A stretch of DNA of 64,000 nucleotides from positions 31,511,329 through 31,575,328 of the forward strand of contig CM067367.1 of the NCBI GenBank assembly GCA_034401795.1, read 5' to 3'. Both the position numbers and the translations under genes were made by a program. Position 1 is the first letter of the stretch. Each line of letters opens with the position of its first letter. Source of the DNA: Chaetoderma sp. LZ-2023a (taxonomy: Eukaryota; Mollusca; Caudofoveata; Chaetodermatida; Chaetodermatidae). The notes below the pieces were generated by a model. That model was not told where the DNA came from and ran no database searches. It saw nothing but the letters and a program-made list of their open reading frames with translations. Shown in pieces: positions 46,716 to 59,309 of the stretch.

Positions 46716-47695
46716 TCATTAGTTAGCGTCAATGTACGTGATGATGTGCAAGGCAGTGGAACAAGTACATTTGTACCGGGCTCCCAAATTGCTACGGCCT
46801 CACAAAAGTGTCAAAAAAATATTTCTTAATATTTGTGAGCATTATATAATTTTGAGTTACATGCGTAGATGGCATGCCTATAGTAAGCTCATAAAAAAGT
46901 CCACATGTTTTCAAAAGAAAGAAATTTTGAACACGATGTGATAAATGTTCTGTTGTCATGGTGAGCAATTTCTTTAAATCCAATATATTCAGCATTATTT
47001 TTAATTCTTGTGTTTGATCCATTCTGGTTCAAATTGGCTAGTCCAATCGCCATGAGTTTGGCATGGACTCATTAACTGTGACTAAGGCAAAACTTAACAA
47101 TTGGGATTGGAATTCTCTCAAGGCCTACATGCTAATCGTCGTAGTTATATTCTGAAAGATTTACCTGTGAATGGAATCCTAGATGTTTGGTCTTCTTCCA
47201 GGAAAACATAACTATCACTATCTAGGTTTGTACATACTCATTATTAGGAGGAACAGTGTGTGGTGATACTTACCGGTGGCGATTCTAGTATTTTCTCAGC
47301 AGGGTTAAACCGTGGGAAATTTCTCCATTTTAGGCAAATGTGCGGGCAAACCCTGGACAATTTCCCCAATTTCGTACACTTCTAGGGAAATGTGTATGTT
47401 TAGACGCGGATTTTGGAAAATTCGTTGTCTTAAGAGGGCATTTGTTTCACTCAGAGAGACTGAATTTTAGCTATATAGTCTCGGCAAATATGCATTTCCA
47501 CACAATATTTCCTCAAAATGTTTTCAGCCTGCCCCTGTTGCATTCTACTCCCAGTAAATACACTACTGCCAGTGATCGACGTCGTTTAATAACAAAGACT
47601 TCATCATCAATTTTAACTATTTTTATTTATGATTGCAATAACTCAATTGCTTGTTATGAGCAGTTCGTTGGCGCATATATATATAAGGCAATATA
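46716..47695. other. No gene seen
   Basis: No recognisable feature. The 118-codon open frame at 47340-47696 has no motif I recognise and looks like chance. Confidence 0.45.
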
Positions 47696-47696
47696 G

Positions 47697-48083
47697 CTTT
47701 CAAGTTTATCCAACCATCATATGACGGCATAATCATCTACGTGACGTGTAGGATGGCGTCATAATCAACGACGTCGCGAATGACGTAAGACAAGTACGTC
47801 AGGAGCGCATAATTGGAGACGGGCGTTGTTGTACGAATACTATGTCTTTAATATTTAATAAAGATTATGTTGAATATTTTGAAACTAATTTGACTCGAAG
47901 CTGTTGCTGCCATCACCAGCACCCAGTCAAATTAATTTCAAAATATTCAACAGCTTACATGTATAGTTGTCTAGAAATTGGTAGTCAGGGCGTGTTGGGA
48001 TCGATCGATCCCAACACGAGCGAGTTCTGGGTGGAGCTTAGCTACAGATGGCCGGGACATAGGAAAAACTGGAAAGGTTTATT
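47697..48083 (-). mobile_element. Element A copy with 28-bp perfect palindrome
   Basis: A near-complete minus copy whose TGACGTCA sites have mutated (TGACGGCA, TGACGTAA), with a shortened core (47870-47960). Its GATCGATCGATC motif is extended to a perfect 28-bp palindrome at 47991-48018 (CGTGTTGGGATC and complement). Ends 'aaactggaaaggtttatt'. Confidence 0.85.
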
Positions 48084-48254
48084 GGGAATATAAGCAAATA
48101 AACTAGCATAGACTACATACATTGAAAATATGTAAAATAGAGGGATTCATTTATAGCTTCAGTTTCGGTTTTCCTTTTTACACTCAGGCCATCCTTGCGA
48201 TGGCATATGAGCTATGTCTCGCACGTATTGTTTGCATTTTGGAATCAATTTGAA

Positions 48255-48450
48255 ATCGACCACCTGTTGAATTTTGGGAAAGTAATTTGAGTGGGGGTAA
48301 ATTGGTTTCAATACGTTCAAGAGAATCTTTATTAAATTGGAAATTGATCAAAGAAATACAATTCGTACACTTTAGTGACAAGACATCTCGAGTCCCATGA
48401 CGGAGTTACGTCATTTGATTGTGATGGTAGCTAACATGTGACGTTCTTAG
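48255..48450 (+). repeat. Element A fragment
   Basis: Diverged core ('ttgaattttgggaaagtaat', 'ggtttcaatacgttcaagag'), spacer with 'aatacaattcgtacac', and degraded 3' block with TTACGTCA. Confidence 0.5.
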
Positions 48451-48562
48451 GCTCCTAGTTCTCAGGTTGTGCCTATTCCATATGGAGGGATGAAGTGTAG
48501 AGCTGCTCATTAGATTAGTATTGAGATAATCAGTCTATTGAATCACAAATCTATGACTGAAC

Positions 48563-49127
48563 CTAAAACAACAGTAGTTCCTTGGAAGCGATGCCAGGAT
48601 CCAAAAGGTACTTAAGATATATGCCGCGAAATTCATCTTCAGAAATAACTTCATCTCTGTCCGAGTCAACAACCCTGAATGCTTTTCTTGCTGTCTGCAT
48701 GATCGCCGCGCTGTCACCAAACTGTTCTTTGTAGTAATGGTGAAACGCTTCATAGTTAACAACACCAGCATGCTCAGAATCCAGGGCATGAAAAAGGGCT
48801 GTATAAGCTGTAGAGAACCTCCGCTTGAATAGCAGGAAATGATTGCTCCAGTACCATCCTAGTGCCCTATCAAAAGTCGGATTGTGTCAGTCCTGTCTTT
48901 GCGGTGTTAATGCCAAAGTAAGCTTTTATAACATCGCTATAAAGCATGCATATCTGCATGACATCCGCGTTAATGTCCTCTGACGGTTGGTAATAATCAT
49001 AAATGTCTTGAGCATACGAGAAGCATTCATCCACAGCATATGTGCCATCGTGATCGTTATCGAGAATGTCAAAGTAGATTCTCCATTTATCATAGATAAC
49101 GTCTGTTACTGGGAGCTTCTTGTCTTT
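48563..49127 (-). pseudogene. EF-hand calcium-binding protein, last exon, one frameshift
   Basis: Read on the minus strand, 49127 to 48563 encodes about 188 residues related to the calexcitin / sarcoplasmic calcium-binding protein type of cytosolic Ca2+ binder. One EF-hand loop is DNDHDGTYAVDE, a degenerate one is LDSEHAGVVNYEAF, and a third is DSDRDEVISEDE. The segments between are helical, and the chain ends in GIASKELLLF before TAG (48563-48565). The 5' edge follows TTTCCCTTATAG, a good splice acceptor, so this looks like a terminal exon whose upstream exons are not identified. A run of four T (48872-48875 on the opposite strand) shifts the frame after TQSDF. Removing one base would restore continuity, so this is either a pseudogene or a one-base sequence error. 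The second EF loop lacks several acidic ligands. Confidence 0.75.
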
Positions 49128-49151
49128 CTATAAGGGAAACATATATAGGCT

Positions 49152-49440
<289 letters not shown>

Positions 49441-49837
49441 CATGCATTAGAATTATATTTGTTTTATCTGTGTTATCCCCTTACCTTAATATTCCGTGAA
49501 AATGCACTATCCATGGACAATGAAATGATTAACACGGCTGAAAAATATTAATAAACCTGACTTTGTATTTATTTAGATTAATATTCATTATCCTTTGTTA
49601 CGACAACCACAAGCTCATAAACTAGATTTCCTGCTGAAACTTGTGTGGGATATTTATTTCAGCATACAACTGTTTGCATTTTCGGTATCTAGTCAATAGT
49701 GGGTTGCGTCTAGCTTAACCAATACCTACCTTGCCGTTTCCATAGTGAATCCGTCATTATGTTACTTGATTGGCATTGCACCTATGCAAATATACGCTTT
49801 TATCATATAATGACCAGACTTGGTCAAGAAAATCAAA

Positions 49838-49950
49838 ATATTTCTGTATCGAATGTCCATTTACAGACCAAGATAAGATTTCTTTAATTGGCACTGGAAT
49901 GGCAAAAGACCGTTTTTTGGCCATCCTCGTCATAAAAGGGTTCAACAGAA
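49838..49950. repeat. Palindromic element B fragment
   Basis: 'gaatgtccatttacagacca', 'cactggaatggcaaaagacc' and 'ggccatcctcgtcataaaag' match pieces of the copies at 16140-16345 and 31250-31800. Confidence 0.5.
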
Positions 49951-50283
49951 TCTCACATGCTACTCTTGCGGAGAAAAAGTACACAACAAAAAAGAAATAC
50001 TGAGACTGACAGTTCGGGACAATTTATTTTATCATAACCATGCAAGACATCATCTGTGACATCATACGAGATCAAACGAATAGCATATCATTCTTATATT
50101 TTAAATCTCCAAAAGAGTCTTCTCCTAAGCTGCACATTAACATTCAATAAGCAAATATTGTGATATTCCTGACCAAATCTAGCCATTAAAGGGTTAGAAG
50201 CATTTTAGTAAATGCCACTATGACTCGCCATGCCATTTACAAGCAAACCTGCTCCAACGAAAGAACTGCTCTATCATAATGAT

Positions 50284-50655
50284 AATGGGTGAATCCACTT
50301 TTAGCTATGCTCCATCCATCCCTAACTAAACTGCGTCTACGCCCTGCCCGTGTTGGGATCGAACGAACCATGCACTCCCTGAATTTAAAATTCTAGAAAA
50401 CTGTACAGGTAAGTCATTGCGTATTTTAAAACTAATTTGTCTGGCAGCAGCAGCAGTACCCACTCCAATTAGTTTCGAAATATTCAACAGAATCTGTATT
50501 AAATAGTAAAGCCATACAATTAGTAAAACTGCCAACCATTTAAAAGTTGCTAACGTACTTAGCTACACCATTCATGACCTATCATGAATGTGACAGCAGC
50601 CTACATGTGACGTAATTCATAATGATGTCATATATTTGATCGACAGATTGTATTC
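50284..50655 (+). mobile_element. Element A copy
   Basis: Terminal 'ccacttttagctatgctcc', GC-rich block, mutated GATCGAACGAACC, shortened core (50420-50490, turn reduced to a CAG repeat), spacer, and a 3' block with TGACGTAA/TGATGTCA remnants. Confidence 0.75.
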
Positions 50656-52130
50656 ACATTGACACTGGACTTTGTAAATAATTCCAAGACCTCGAATCAG
50701 GCAGCCTTACACCTGGACTACATATTACGATTTTCTGCTAAGATGCGATCACTTCCCGTTTCCTAGACAAGTCTAAGAGATTGTAGACAGGCCTGGTATG
50801 GCGGTAACCCTGATTTAGAATCAGTAACCCAGTACATACCACGGCTACCATAACGTGGTCGGGAGGAGTTTACTAATTAAAATAATGAAAATAATTTACA
50901 TGTGACTACTGAAAGGCATATACATCAACTTCCAGCACTTAATACGCATGCGCAAAGCTAGACATGAGATGGTCGGAGCTATCGTAACGGCCGTAAGCCA
51001 TGTACACACGATTTCATTACCGCTTTGATAAGATTTTATTCAGATCTCATTCTAAAGGCTTACAGCCCCACAACAAAATCTTAAGGTGTTAAAACATTCA
51101 CGAGTTGGCTCTGCGACAGTACCCTAGAAGCATATACACAATACAGGCAGACTAGAGTTTTATCAGGATTTTGTCTAGGCCTACTGAGCCAAGCTATGGT
51201 CACATTTTAACGAAAACTCCTAATACATAACCCTGGATTTAGCATGTTCTCTTTCTACTTGGGGAGCAAGGTGCCCAAATTTTGGAATTTGTGAATGGGT
51301 CTGTTCTCAATTGATGGCGTATACCAAAACGAACCTTGGTCCATGTATGATACCATCTCACTAGACATCCTTGTGTAGCTGGATGTTAAAGGTCACTTTG
51401 ACCTTGAAATATAGTTCACGGTCGCTATTGTAAGGGATCCGGAATATTTGGCTGAAAATTAGATCTAGGCACCATTCGTTCATATGTCATATCAACTGAA
51501 TTACATAATATATTACTATGGTCAGATTCAACCTAGTACAATGCCTTTAGCATATGCAAAGAGAAAAATAAAATAAAAATACTGTATCGAAAATATGTAC
51601 ACGGTTAATAGTTACTAAACGAATACACACTGATGATTTTGGTTTTGATATTTGCTTTGCTATTGACATATATAGATTAATAGTGTGTAATACTTGTGTC
51701 ATGTGCGCTTGTTTTATGTTGCCATGAGGCGATCGAGGGAGTCCAATACCTGCTAGCAGAACCACGGGAACAAAAAGAAGATCAGCAGCCGATATTGCAA
51801 CAGACGGAGGTAAAAGGAACGCAGTGTTAGAACTCAAAAAGATTATAAAATGTCAGACTCGACGCAAAACAGAATCTCGACCAATTAGTTTATAACGGCA
51901 ATGCATTTCTGGCAAAATGACACAGTAAAACGCCTTGCATGTGATATAAATTGTGGCAAATTGGCAGAATACAAGATACCAAAGTGTAATCGCGGCCGTC
52001 ACAATGCATGCACACCAGAATAACTCTAGAGGCGTGTGGGAAAAGGCAACCACATCAATTTCTCAAACCATAACCCATCTATGGAGTGTAAAGCATCTAA
52101 CTCTCTAACTTGAACAGTGAAATCAAATTA
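50656..52130. other. No certain gene; weak membrane-like open stretch
   Basis: A degenerate 'ggtcactttgaccttgaaat' unit lies at 51390-51470. On the minus strand, 52053-51547 is one frame interrupted by a single TGA. It has hydrophobic segments around LFWCACIVTAAITLWYLVF and SVAISAADLLFVPVVLLAG. It could be a decayed membrane protein or chance; I do not annotate it as a gene. Confidence 0.35.
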
Positions 52131-52139
52131 CGATCATTT

Positions 52140-54720
52140 ACTCCAGAATTTGGTTGCGAAGAGGTGTGTGTTATTTGTGGGGAAACTCTAAATCATGGGA
52201 ATCTACCATGTTGTTCATTGTATTTGAGGATTTCGAAGTGTGATGACAAGGGACTATGTGTGGGATGATGATATTGAGCGTATTCTAAGACAGTTTGTAG
52301 AAAATAATATAATATCACATTTGTTTATAGACAAATTAGCTGGCAGACAACCTACCATAGATAAGCTGTAATCATATCTGCATTGTTTTGACGATAATAG
52401 CAATGAAAAACCGACGGTCATCTTTTGGTAAGTATTTTCTAGAACGGCTGAGATTCATGTTCTATTAGCAGTTATGTTACCATTTCTTACAGCAGCGAGC
52501 AACCATAGGTATGGCCACGAACTCAAACAGCTACCAAAGATGTTTCCTTTAATTCATATTACCATGATAGGTGGGGGGGGGGGGGGGTTTCGTAGGAAGA
52601 CGTACATGTGGAATCTTCAGCAGTGTATCACGAGACATGTAGTTAAAGCAGACATATTATGCAGATGATAAGGAAGAAAGTGTACTGCATGGCATAATGT
52701 TCGATAGGGCCAAATAGCAAAGTGAAAGCTTATGCACAAAGCCATCAGAGTTGCAATTACAGATCAGGTAGAGCATATACTCCGTGTACGATGCAGAAGA
52801 CACAAACCACAAAAACAGAGAGAAATCTTACTTTGAACAAGTTCTAGGGTTGTGAAGCCAATCCATACATAGGGCCCATAACACCTCTAAGCAATATTAG
52901 CACTGGTGTAATTGCTGAACCCCAAGCACTGAATGACTTAATCAATGTTGATGCCACTGGCGACACACGCTTCCAAGAGACCCTTAGCAGATATGACGAA
53001 CCATGGAAGAAGTATTGCATTTCATGCAAAGAACTAAAAATTAAAATGTCGTTAAAGCCTTTTCAGAAAAGCTTGGACTTCATAGAGTCCATACGAATGG
53101 CACATATTGTAAGATGTGGTATGCAAGTTGATGTTTTACATGTAATTGGAGAACATGACTGTAATGAGTTTCCCTCTTCGCTTTTCACAAACGGCGGTCA
53201 GATTTACAGTCACTGAGTAAAAGCAAGCGCTGTTAAAACACTATTGAGAAAGGCATAATCGCCAGTGCTGCATGAATTATTCAATGAAGATGATAAAACA
53301 ATTGCTGATATAGATGACATCATGCTTTGCATCTAACCCGAGCATAACAGGTCATTCCATAAGGACGAAGTGTATGATGCAATCACAAACAAGTATATGG
53401 TCTAAACGTCTAGCAGCCATTCCATGGGAAACACCACGTATTCAGTCCGGCAATGACTTATAGGAAAATATCGAGTTGAAGGAAGTTGAGAGGCAACACT
53501 GAATTTGACATCGCGTCCTGAAAATTACAAAGTATTGGACAGATTTTTTGCTCCAATCCAGATGATTTCCTTCCAGTCTCCATAAACAAGGACAACTTTC
53601 TACAATATGTGTATGACAAATGTCCCATTGAGTATATGGTCTTGGCTCATAAGTTCAGTGATAAAACTGAAACAGTTAAAGTCTCTAACATCAATGTTTA
53701 AACAGTTCCATGCTTAATGTATGCACATGGAAAGGTGTATCAATGTGTCATTCTTCATACAGTCTAGACTCGAAGATAATAACATATTGATAGGATTTCC
53801 TATATACAGTAATGGTACTGATGTTATATGCAAGGCAATCGACTATATATCATCCAGACACTTACACAAGATGGGAGTGCGTGCAGACCAAAACGACTAT
53901 CTAGCAATTCTTGAAATATCAATCAGTTTCCATTTCTACATAGCATCGCTGATAGAGATACAGCCACTTTTCTATATGAAATTGGAAAAGGCTCATTTAT
54001 TGCATAGTATAGGGAAAGAAATCTGAATGCGACAGCACCATTTTGGGCAGATTCACTGGAGTAGCAAATCAGCCAAGAAATAACTCATGAAATAAAAAGT
54101 CTACTAAAGGGGCTAGCGCAAATCAACATATTAGCATTATCGAACTGAGAGGTCCGCTGTTTCTTCTTTTCAGACCAGCCCAACTGAAAATGTTCCCACC
54201 AACTCGATCAGCCTTTGCCCAGCACTTGAAGCAACCTGCCACACTTTTTGATAAACATGTCCACATACCACAACTAGATTTACTATCCTTTCCTGAGTAT
54301 GGCAACACAACTCTTTCTGTTGTGACAGCATCGGATGCATGACCAGCAAAGATGTGAAAAGATGTTTGCTTGTAGATGTTCCAAAGAGCTGCAAATAAAT
54401 TGTTTTTAATGAAGACTTGGCTATGTTGCATGCAGGTACTCCTGACTCATTGTGAAATGTATCCGTGCCTGAATAATGGAAATACGTGTTAATGAATCTG
54501 AATGAAGTGATTAGATCTTCGTCGTTTCAGCTTTCACGAAGATATTTTTGTGCATAGTGTGGATTTGGGATAGATCTGACTGATCACCAGATATGTGTCA
54601 GGTCCATAGGATCATCGATCACATCTGGCGAATCATGCAAATGTGTGAAACAGAGATGCACAATATCTGATGAAACACGCTATACACGTGAGATAGGATC
54701 AAATGTCACTATTTAATACC
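52140..54720 (+). pseudogene. Academ-like transposase pseudogene, copy 4
   Basis: A broken copy of the same family. An N-terminal zinc-binding-like block CVICGETLNH...LPCC is at about 52168-52215. Around 53045-53225 one frame gives LDFIESIRMAHIVRCG and HVIGEHDCNEF. About 54190-54225 gives FPPTRSAFAQHLKQPA, equivalent to the ILPSQAALCEHIKRA block of copy 2. About 54630-54660 gives CKCVKQRC, a remnant of the Cys-rich tail. Stops and shifts are frequent, and the nuclease core is poorly preserved. Order and strand are consistent with a single element about 2.6 kb long. A 14-bp G run at 52573-52586 breaks the 5' part. Confidence 0.55.
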
Positions 54721-54744
54721 ATATAACTTCTTTTCTGATATTTT

Positions 54745-55200
54745 CAAACCTAATTGATACCAATTTACATAGGAAGTTACAATTCGTGGTAGTTTCAAAA
54801 TATTCATCAGATGTATGACTAAGGAATTAACTATATTTTAACATTTTGATTATTTAAAACCTAAATCGTTGTGCAATGGTAGTTTATGCAAATATATTTT
54901 GATACTAATTTGACATAGGAAGCTACAATTTGCGCTAGTTTCAAAATATTCGACAGATATGCGACTAAGTATATAAACTATATTTTAACTTTTTTTTTCT
55001 TTTTTTTTCAAAACTAAATCATGGTGCAATGGTAGTCTAAGCGAATATTTTTTATACTAATTTGACATAGGAAGCTACAATTCATGCTAGTTTCAAAATA
55101 TTCAACAGGTATACGACTAAGGAATGAATATTTTTAGATACTAATTTGACATAGGAAGTTTCAGTTCGCGCTAGTTTAAAAATATTCAACAGATACCGAC
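54745..55200 (+). repeat. Tandem element A half-cores (four units)
   Basis: Four units each contain 'actaatttgacataggaag', a short linker 'acaattcgcgctag' and 'tttcaaaatattcaacag'. These are the two outer parts of the element A hairpin core with the middle replaced. The first spacings are about 150 bp; the last unit is shorter. A fifth remnant lies at about 55398-55432. Confidence 0.75.
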
Positions 55201-55775
55201 AAGCTGTGCGCTATTGTTCGTAAGTGGGCCCTGCGTGCTATCATTATAAATGACATGGCTGTGCGCTATTGTTCATGCAGGTGGCTGCTGGATGCTATTG
55301 TTCTAAATCCTGATTGGGCGATTAATCATTTTGACAGGAAAACAATTGTACACAGCTTGTCAGCTGCAATTCATGTGACCGCTATCGTTCGTGCAGTATG
55401 ACATAGGAAGCCACTTAGTTTCAAAATATCTTTTTAACCATGAGGTGCAGGGACAACGACGTGCACCTAATTAATACATTAAACATGATCAGCCAGAACA
55501 CGTTCATCACTACGCATGCATGTCAACACCTATTTTTTTTTAAACACATTAATCTATGCATTAATACACATATGTCATTTAGCGAACAGACAATATCATG
55601 TAGCTGGGAATTTAGAAGAATAGCGGACACCTGCATGAACAATAGCACACAGTATCCACTCGCTCATTTAGAACAATAGCTTCCACCCGCTCATTCAGAA
55701 CAACCAATCAGAACGCAGTATTTAAATAGGTCAAGACATCATTTGCATAACAATAGCACACAGCGGGCCCCTTTA
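55200..55775. repeat. Inverted-repeat element with repeated GAACAATAGC motifs
   Basis: The left part (55200-55400) carries 'gcgctattgttc' type motifs three or four times. The right part (55600-55775) carries the complement 'gaacaatagc' three times with matching context ('catgcaggtg' and inverse). The arrangement of subterminal repeats facing inward suggests a small DNA transposon; ends not resolved. Confidence 0.5.
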
Positions 55776-55786
55776 CTACTAGGGCA

Positions 55787-55788
55787 GT

Positions 55789-55876
<88 letters not shown>

Positions 55877-55886
55877 GGGGGTGAGT

Positions 55887-55918
<32 letters not shown>
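55787..55918. repeat. (GA)n microsatellite
   Basis: GA dinucleotide run with a GGGTGGGG interruption near 55873. Confidence 0.95.
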
Positions 55919-56680
55919 CGCTATGGGTGCGCACGTGTGTGGGCGTGCATATGCGATCGTGTGTGAGTGAGTTCATGCGTATATGTGTATGTGCATATGT
56001 GTGTCTGGATAAGACAAGAAGTAGTAAGGAGAATGTTTAGTCGATGGTTCTGTTGGTTTCTTGGAGCAGTTCTTCTAGGCAACAGCTCGCCGGCTGTAGG
56101 CTCATGCTGCCTAAACTAACCCTTTGAGAGTTTGGTCTATGTGCGTGTTTTATGCCTCAGAGGCCTAATGACTATGTTAACTTATTAGGTTACGTTAGTA
56201 GACATGACAGAAGAGGAGAATGGCATTGCCCTGTATCGGAGTGTTGTGTTGCACGAACGACCCCAATAAAGGACACTGCACACTCTATACTGACAGGCAC
56301 TGGGAAGCCGCACAAGCCGCTATAGAAAGTAACAGATACGGATACAAGGATGCAAACGATCACAAAGAACACAAGCAGCATACGCCCTCCAAATGGCAGT
56401 GAAGTGGGCCTATATGCTTGGCACATGCTAGCGTGGCCTCTCGAAACTCTAGCACAGACCGGGTGCTTCAAACAGCGGATAGTCACGGGATAAGTGAGAT
56501 CGTCTGTTCGGTGCCAAAACTGACGACGCCGTCGTACTAGCGAATGGTAGAAGCCAGTTATGGCTAGTTACTAACTAGATACAGCTGGCACGCAGATCAT
56601 GAAGCGACATGTGGCACGGGTATACACACGTGATAGAACATGCAGTAAGCAGCGCACAACATCGATATACGGGTAATGGA
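55919..56680. other. No gene seen
   Basis: No recognisable feature; a 60-codon open frame at 56220-56402 is unassigned. Confidence 0.45.
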
Positions 56681-56681
56681 C

Positions 56682-56712
56682 ATTTCCAGTTTTAGCTATG
56701 CCCCGTCCATGA
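56682..56712 (+). repeat. Element A left end only
   Basis: 'aatggacatttccagtttta' plus 'gctatgccccgtccat', after which Penelope-like sequence begins. The rest of the element is missing. Confidence 0.7.
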
Positions 56713-57560
56713 ATACATGGTCTACTTATACCGAAATCTAAAAACTTGGAGAAAATACACGTATCCCGTGCATTTTGGACTTTCACACTCAAAGCCATAA
56801 AGCCAAGAAAATCATCCAAATGAATTTGGAACTGTTTGAAAGCAGTCCCAAATGCAGAAGCACATCCACCACACCACTTATGTTTGGCTACAGAAAGAAT
56901 CCCTCTTTCAAAGACACACCTGTCTCTGCCAGATTTGAGTTTCCAGCCAAAACAGGATTTCAAGGGAAACCTCACACCCTATTTACCCATGCAGCAGGAA
57001 AACTTTTTTCTGTCACAAAATGGATAGTAAACGTAAATTCACAAGCACTCACACGGGCCTAAAATACAGATGTAAAGTGAAGACATATTGTGACACTCGC
57101 AATGTCATATACATACTCACGTGCACATTGTGTCACAAACAGTATGTGGGGGAAACCAAACGTGAATTCCACATACAGGCAAAAGAAAAAAACACAAGGA
57201 TACCCCTGTTGCACACCATTCTAATCTACCCAGTCACAGTGGACACACTGTGTCCTTTAAAATTATACAATTTCTTTCTGACAACCCCGAGGATCCCGAT
57301 AAAACGCATATTAGAAAAAAAGAAAAAAATATTGGATACACCAGCATACGCTAGACCATATAGGGAACAATCATGCAGACTGATGATTCTACACTCTGAG
57401 TTGTTTCTAATCCAACCTATTTAGAGCACCGTAGAGGACTGTCAGTATCGACTCAGCCATAGTCCCCTGGATTTAGTACAGTACTGTTATGGTTTGGGAC
57501 AGTGAGTGAAGCTTGAATAACATACAATAATCGGTATATTTCCTCTGATTTAACCAATTC
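56713..57560 (+). mobile_element. Penelope-like element, C-terminal GIY-YIG endonuclease fragment
   Basis: Two overlapping frames (56775-57062 and 57020-57424) encode the end of a Penelope-like polyprotein. First comes the linker LMFGYRKNPSFKDTPVSARF. Then comes the endonuclease region YRCKVKTYCDTRNVIYIL followed by CTLCHKQYVGETKR, the Cys-containing VIY...YVG version of the GIY-YIG motif. A further frame gives FKIIQFLSDNPEDPDK and RKKEKNIG. The reverse transcriptase is absent, so the copy is 5'-truncated, and frameshifts disable it. Confidence 0.85.
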
Positions 57561-57721
57561 AATTCGAGTTTTTTCGGTAACTTCTTCAGAAGTGTACGAA
57601 ACATATATACATGAAATATACATATAATAGCGGTTATATATGTTATATACATAATTAAATCGTATAGGTGTTTATGTTTTTCAATGATATAAATAAAGGT
57701 GATGATAGTAGTGGTCGTAAA

Positions 57722-57722
57722 C

Positions 57723-57766
<44 letters not shown>

Positions 57767-57809
57767 CTGATGACGACGGCGGCTAGTATGAATACTGTAT
57801 AGTTAATAT

Positions 57810-57878
<69 letters not shown>

Positions 57879-57880
57879 CG
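57722..57880. repeat. (GAT)n and (TAC)n microsatellites
   Basis: GAT units at 57722-57767 and TAC units at 57809-57877; poly-Ser and poly-Ile frames are artefacts. Confidence 0.95.
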
Positions 57881-58900
57881 CCACCGCCATTCACTGAGAC
57901 GTGCATAAATGTGTGGGAGCAATAGGTATGGCAAGCTTTACGCGCCGGTGATCACATAATCTGTCATTTCTTCTTTTTAAAGTTATTCATAATGATATCA
58001 ATATATTTACAGAGAGCTATTATCGTTTTGCGGTTTTTTGTATTGAAAGGTTGATACATTTTATGTTCGTAGTAGTGCGAAGAAGGAATTGTTTGACGTT
58101 CTGCAGTCCATGAATCTTGACATGTTAAATGTGTCAACATTTATATTTCGTGCCGAAAATCTAACAAGATACTTTCAACTTTAACAATGTCTCTATCTGA
58201 TAAGATGTCCGACTCTCGATACTCTGCCAAAAGTGCTCTGTTTCTGCCATTAGTGCTACCGGCGTAGTTCCAATCTTGCAAATAGCATCATTTCTTGTGG
58301 CAATCTGCGAATTCAACAAAAGACGCTACATAGTCCAGATCCAAACTTGGTCAAAAACTATATAAATCAACGTGTTGCTCCTGTTCCAAAACCTATCCAT
58401 AATTCATTCAGCGCTTTGGTTTCCAGAGAGGATGCATTCCTCGGCGTGAGACCCAATGCATCTATAGTGCTTGAGGGGAAGCATCATGCTGGCTACGATG
58501 CTCAATTGCCCAATTTTTATTAGGAACAATACAACAAATGTCGGCCTCCTAAATGCTCGAACACATCTGCTGAACCTCAGTTTGCTCGTAATAGTTAGGA
58601 ATTTTAGCTTCAAAATCGAACTGTTTGGGAATGGGATGGACAAATGTGCCCTCTTTCCACCATAGACTCACACGGGTGTTTATATTTGAAAGTTTCTCAA
58701 GAGCCAAATTTCTGAGCTGTGGGTGGCCTTTATAACGTCTCTTAAGATAGTTGCCAATATTTTTTCAAAAGTGTTATAAATCTACTTTTTGTATATTAAA
58801 CTTGATATAAATTTAATTAATTCAAAGCATATGCCATTCTGTACTGCTTATTATAATTGCAATCCTTGCTCGAATCTGATATACAGATATTTTATATTTA
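57881..58900. other. No certain gene
   Basis: On the minus strand between about 58680 and 58200, pieces such as WWKEGTFVHPIPKQFDFEAK and VASFVEFADCHKK look protein-like but are broken. I cannot assign them. Confidence 0.35.
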
Positions 58901-59105
58901 TGGGAGAGTGGGGTAGGTTGAGCATGTGTGTAAGTTTGGTATTTGGGTGATGCATGTAGAATAGGCAGATTTAGAGTTTTTATGATTTGTATGGTGATTA
59001 CACACACATGAGGGACTACTGCATACTATGTGCACAAATTATTCTAATTATGCACGGGAGAATGGGGTAAGTTGAGCACGTGGTTAAGTTGAACCATTGC
59101 AAGCT
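58901..59105 (+). repeat. Two copies of a GGGGTAAGTTGAGCA motif repeat
   Basis: 'gggagagtggggtaggttga' (58901) and 'gggagaatggggtaagttga' (59055) are about 154 bp apart with related flanks ('gcatgtgtgtaagttt' / 'gcacgtggttaagttg'). Confidence 0.6.
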
Positions 59106-59309
59106 ATGTAGATCCATCGTCATGTCAGTGGCACTATCTACTGGATGAATAATTTAATGAACACATTGTGCCATTGGCTTGAAGATACATTCTCACAATA
59201 CCCCTCTCTCCCTATATAGTTACCATATTTCGTTCTGACAAAGAATCCACGAGTATTAGGCAGTCACTTCATATCATGTGAGTTTACTGTTCATACCTCT
59301 GATAACGAC

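Noticed and set aside
51547..52053. Two-segment hydrophobic frame as a membrane protein gene
   Set aside because: An internal TGA, no recognisable family motif and no supporting splice signals; left unannotated.
57655..57906. Poly-Ser/poly-Ile open frame
   Set aside because: Translation of (TAC)n and (GAT)n microsatellites.
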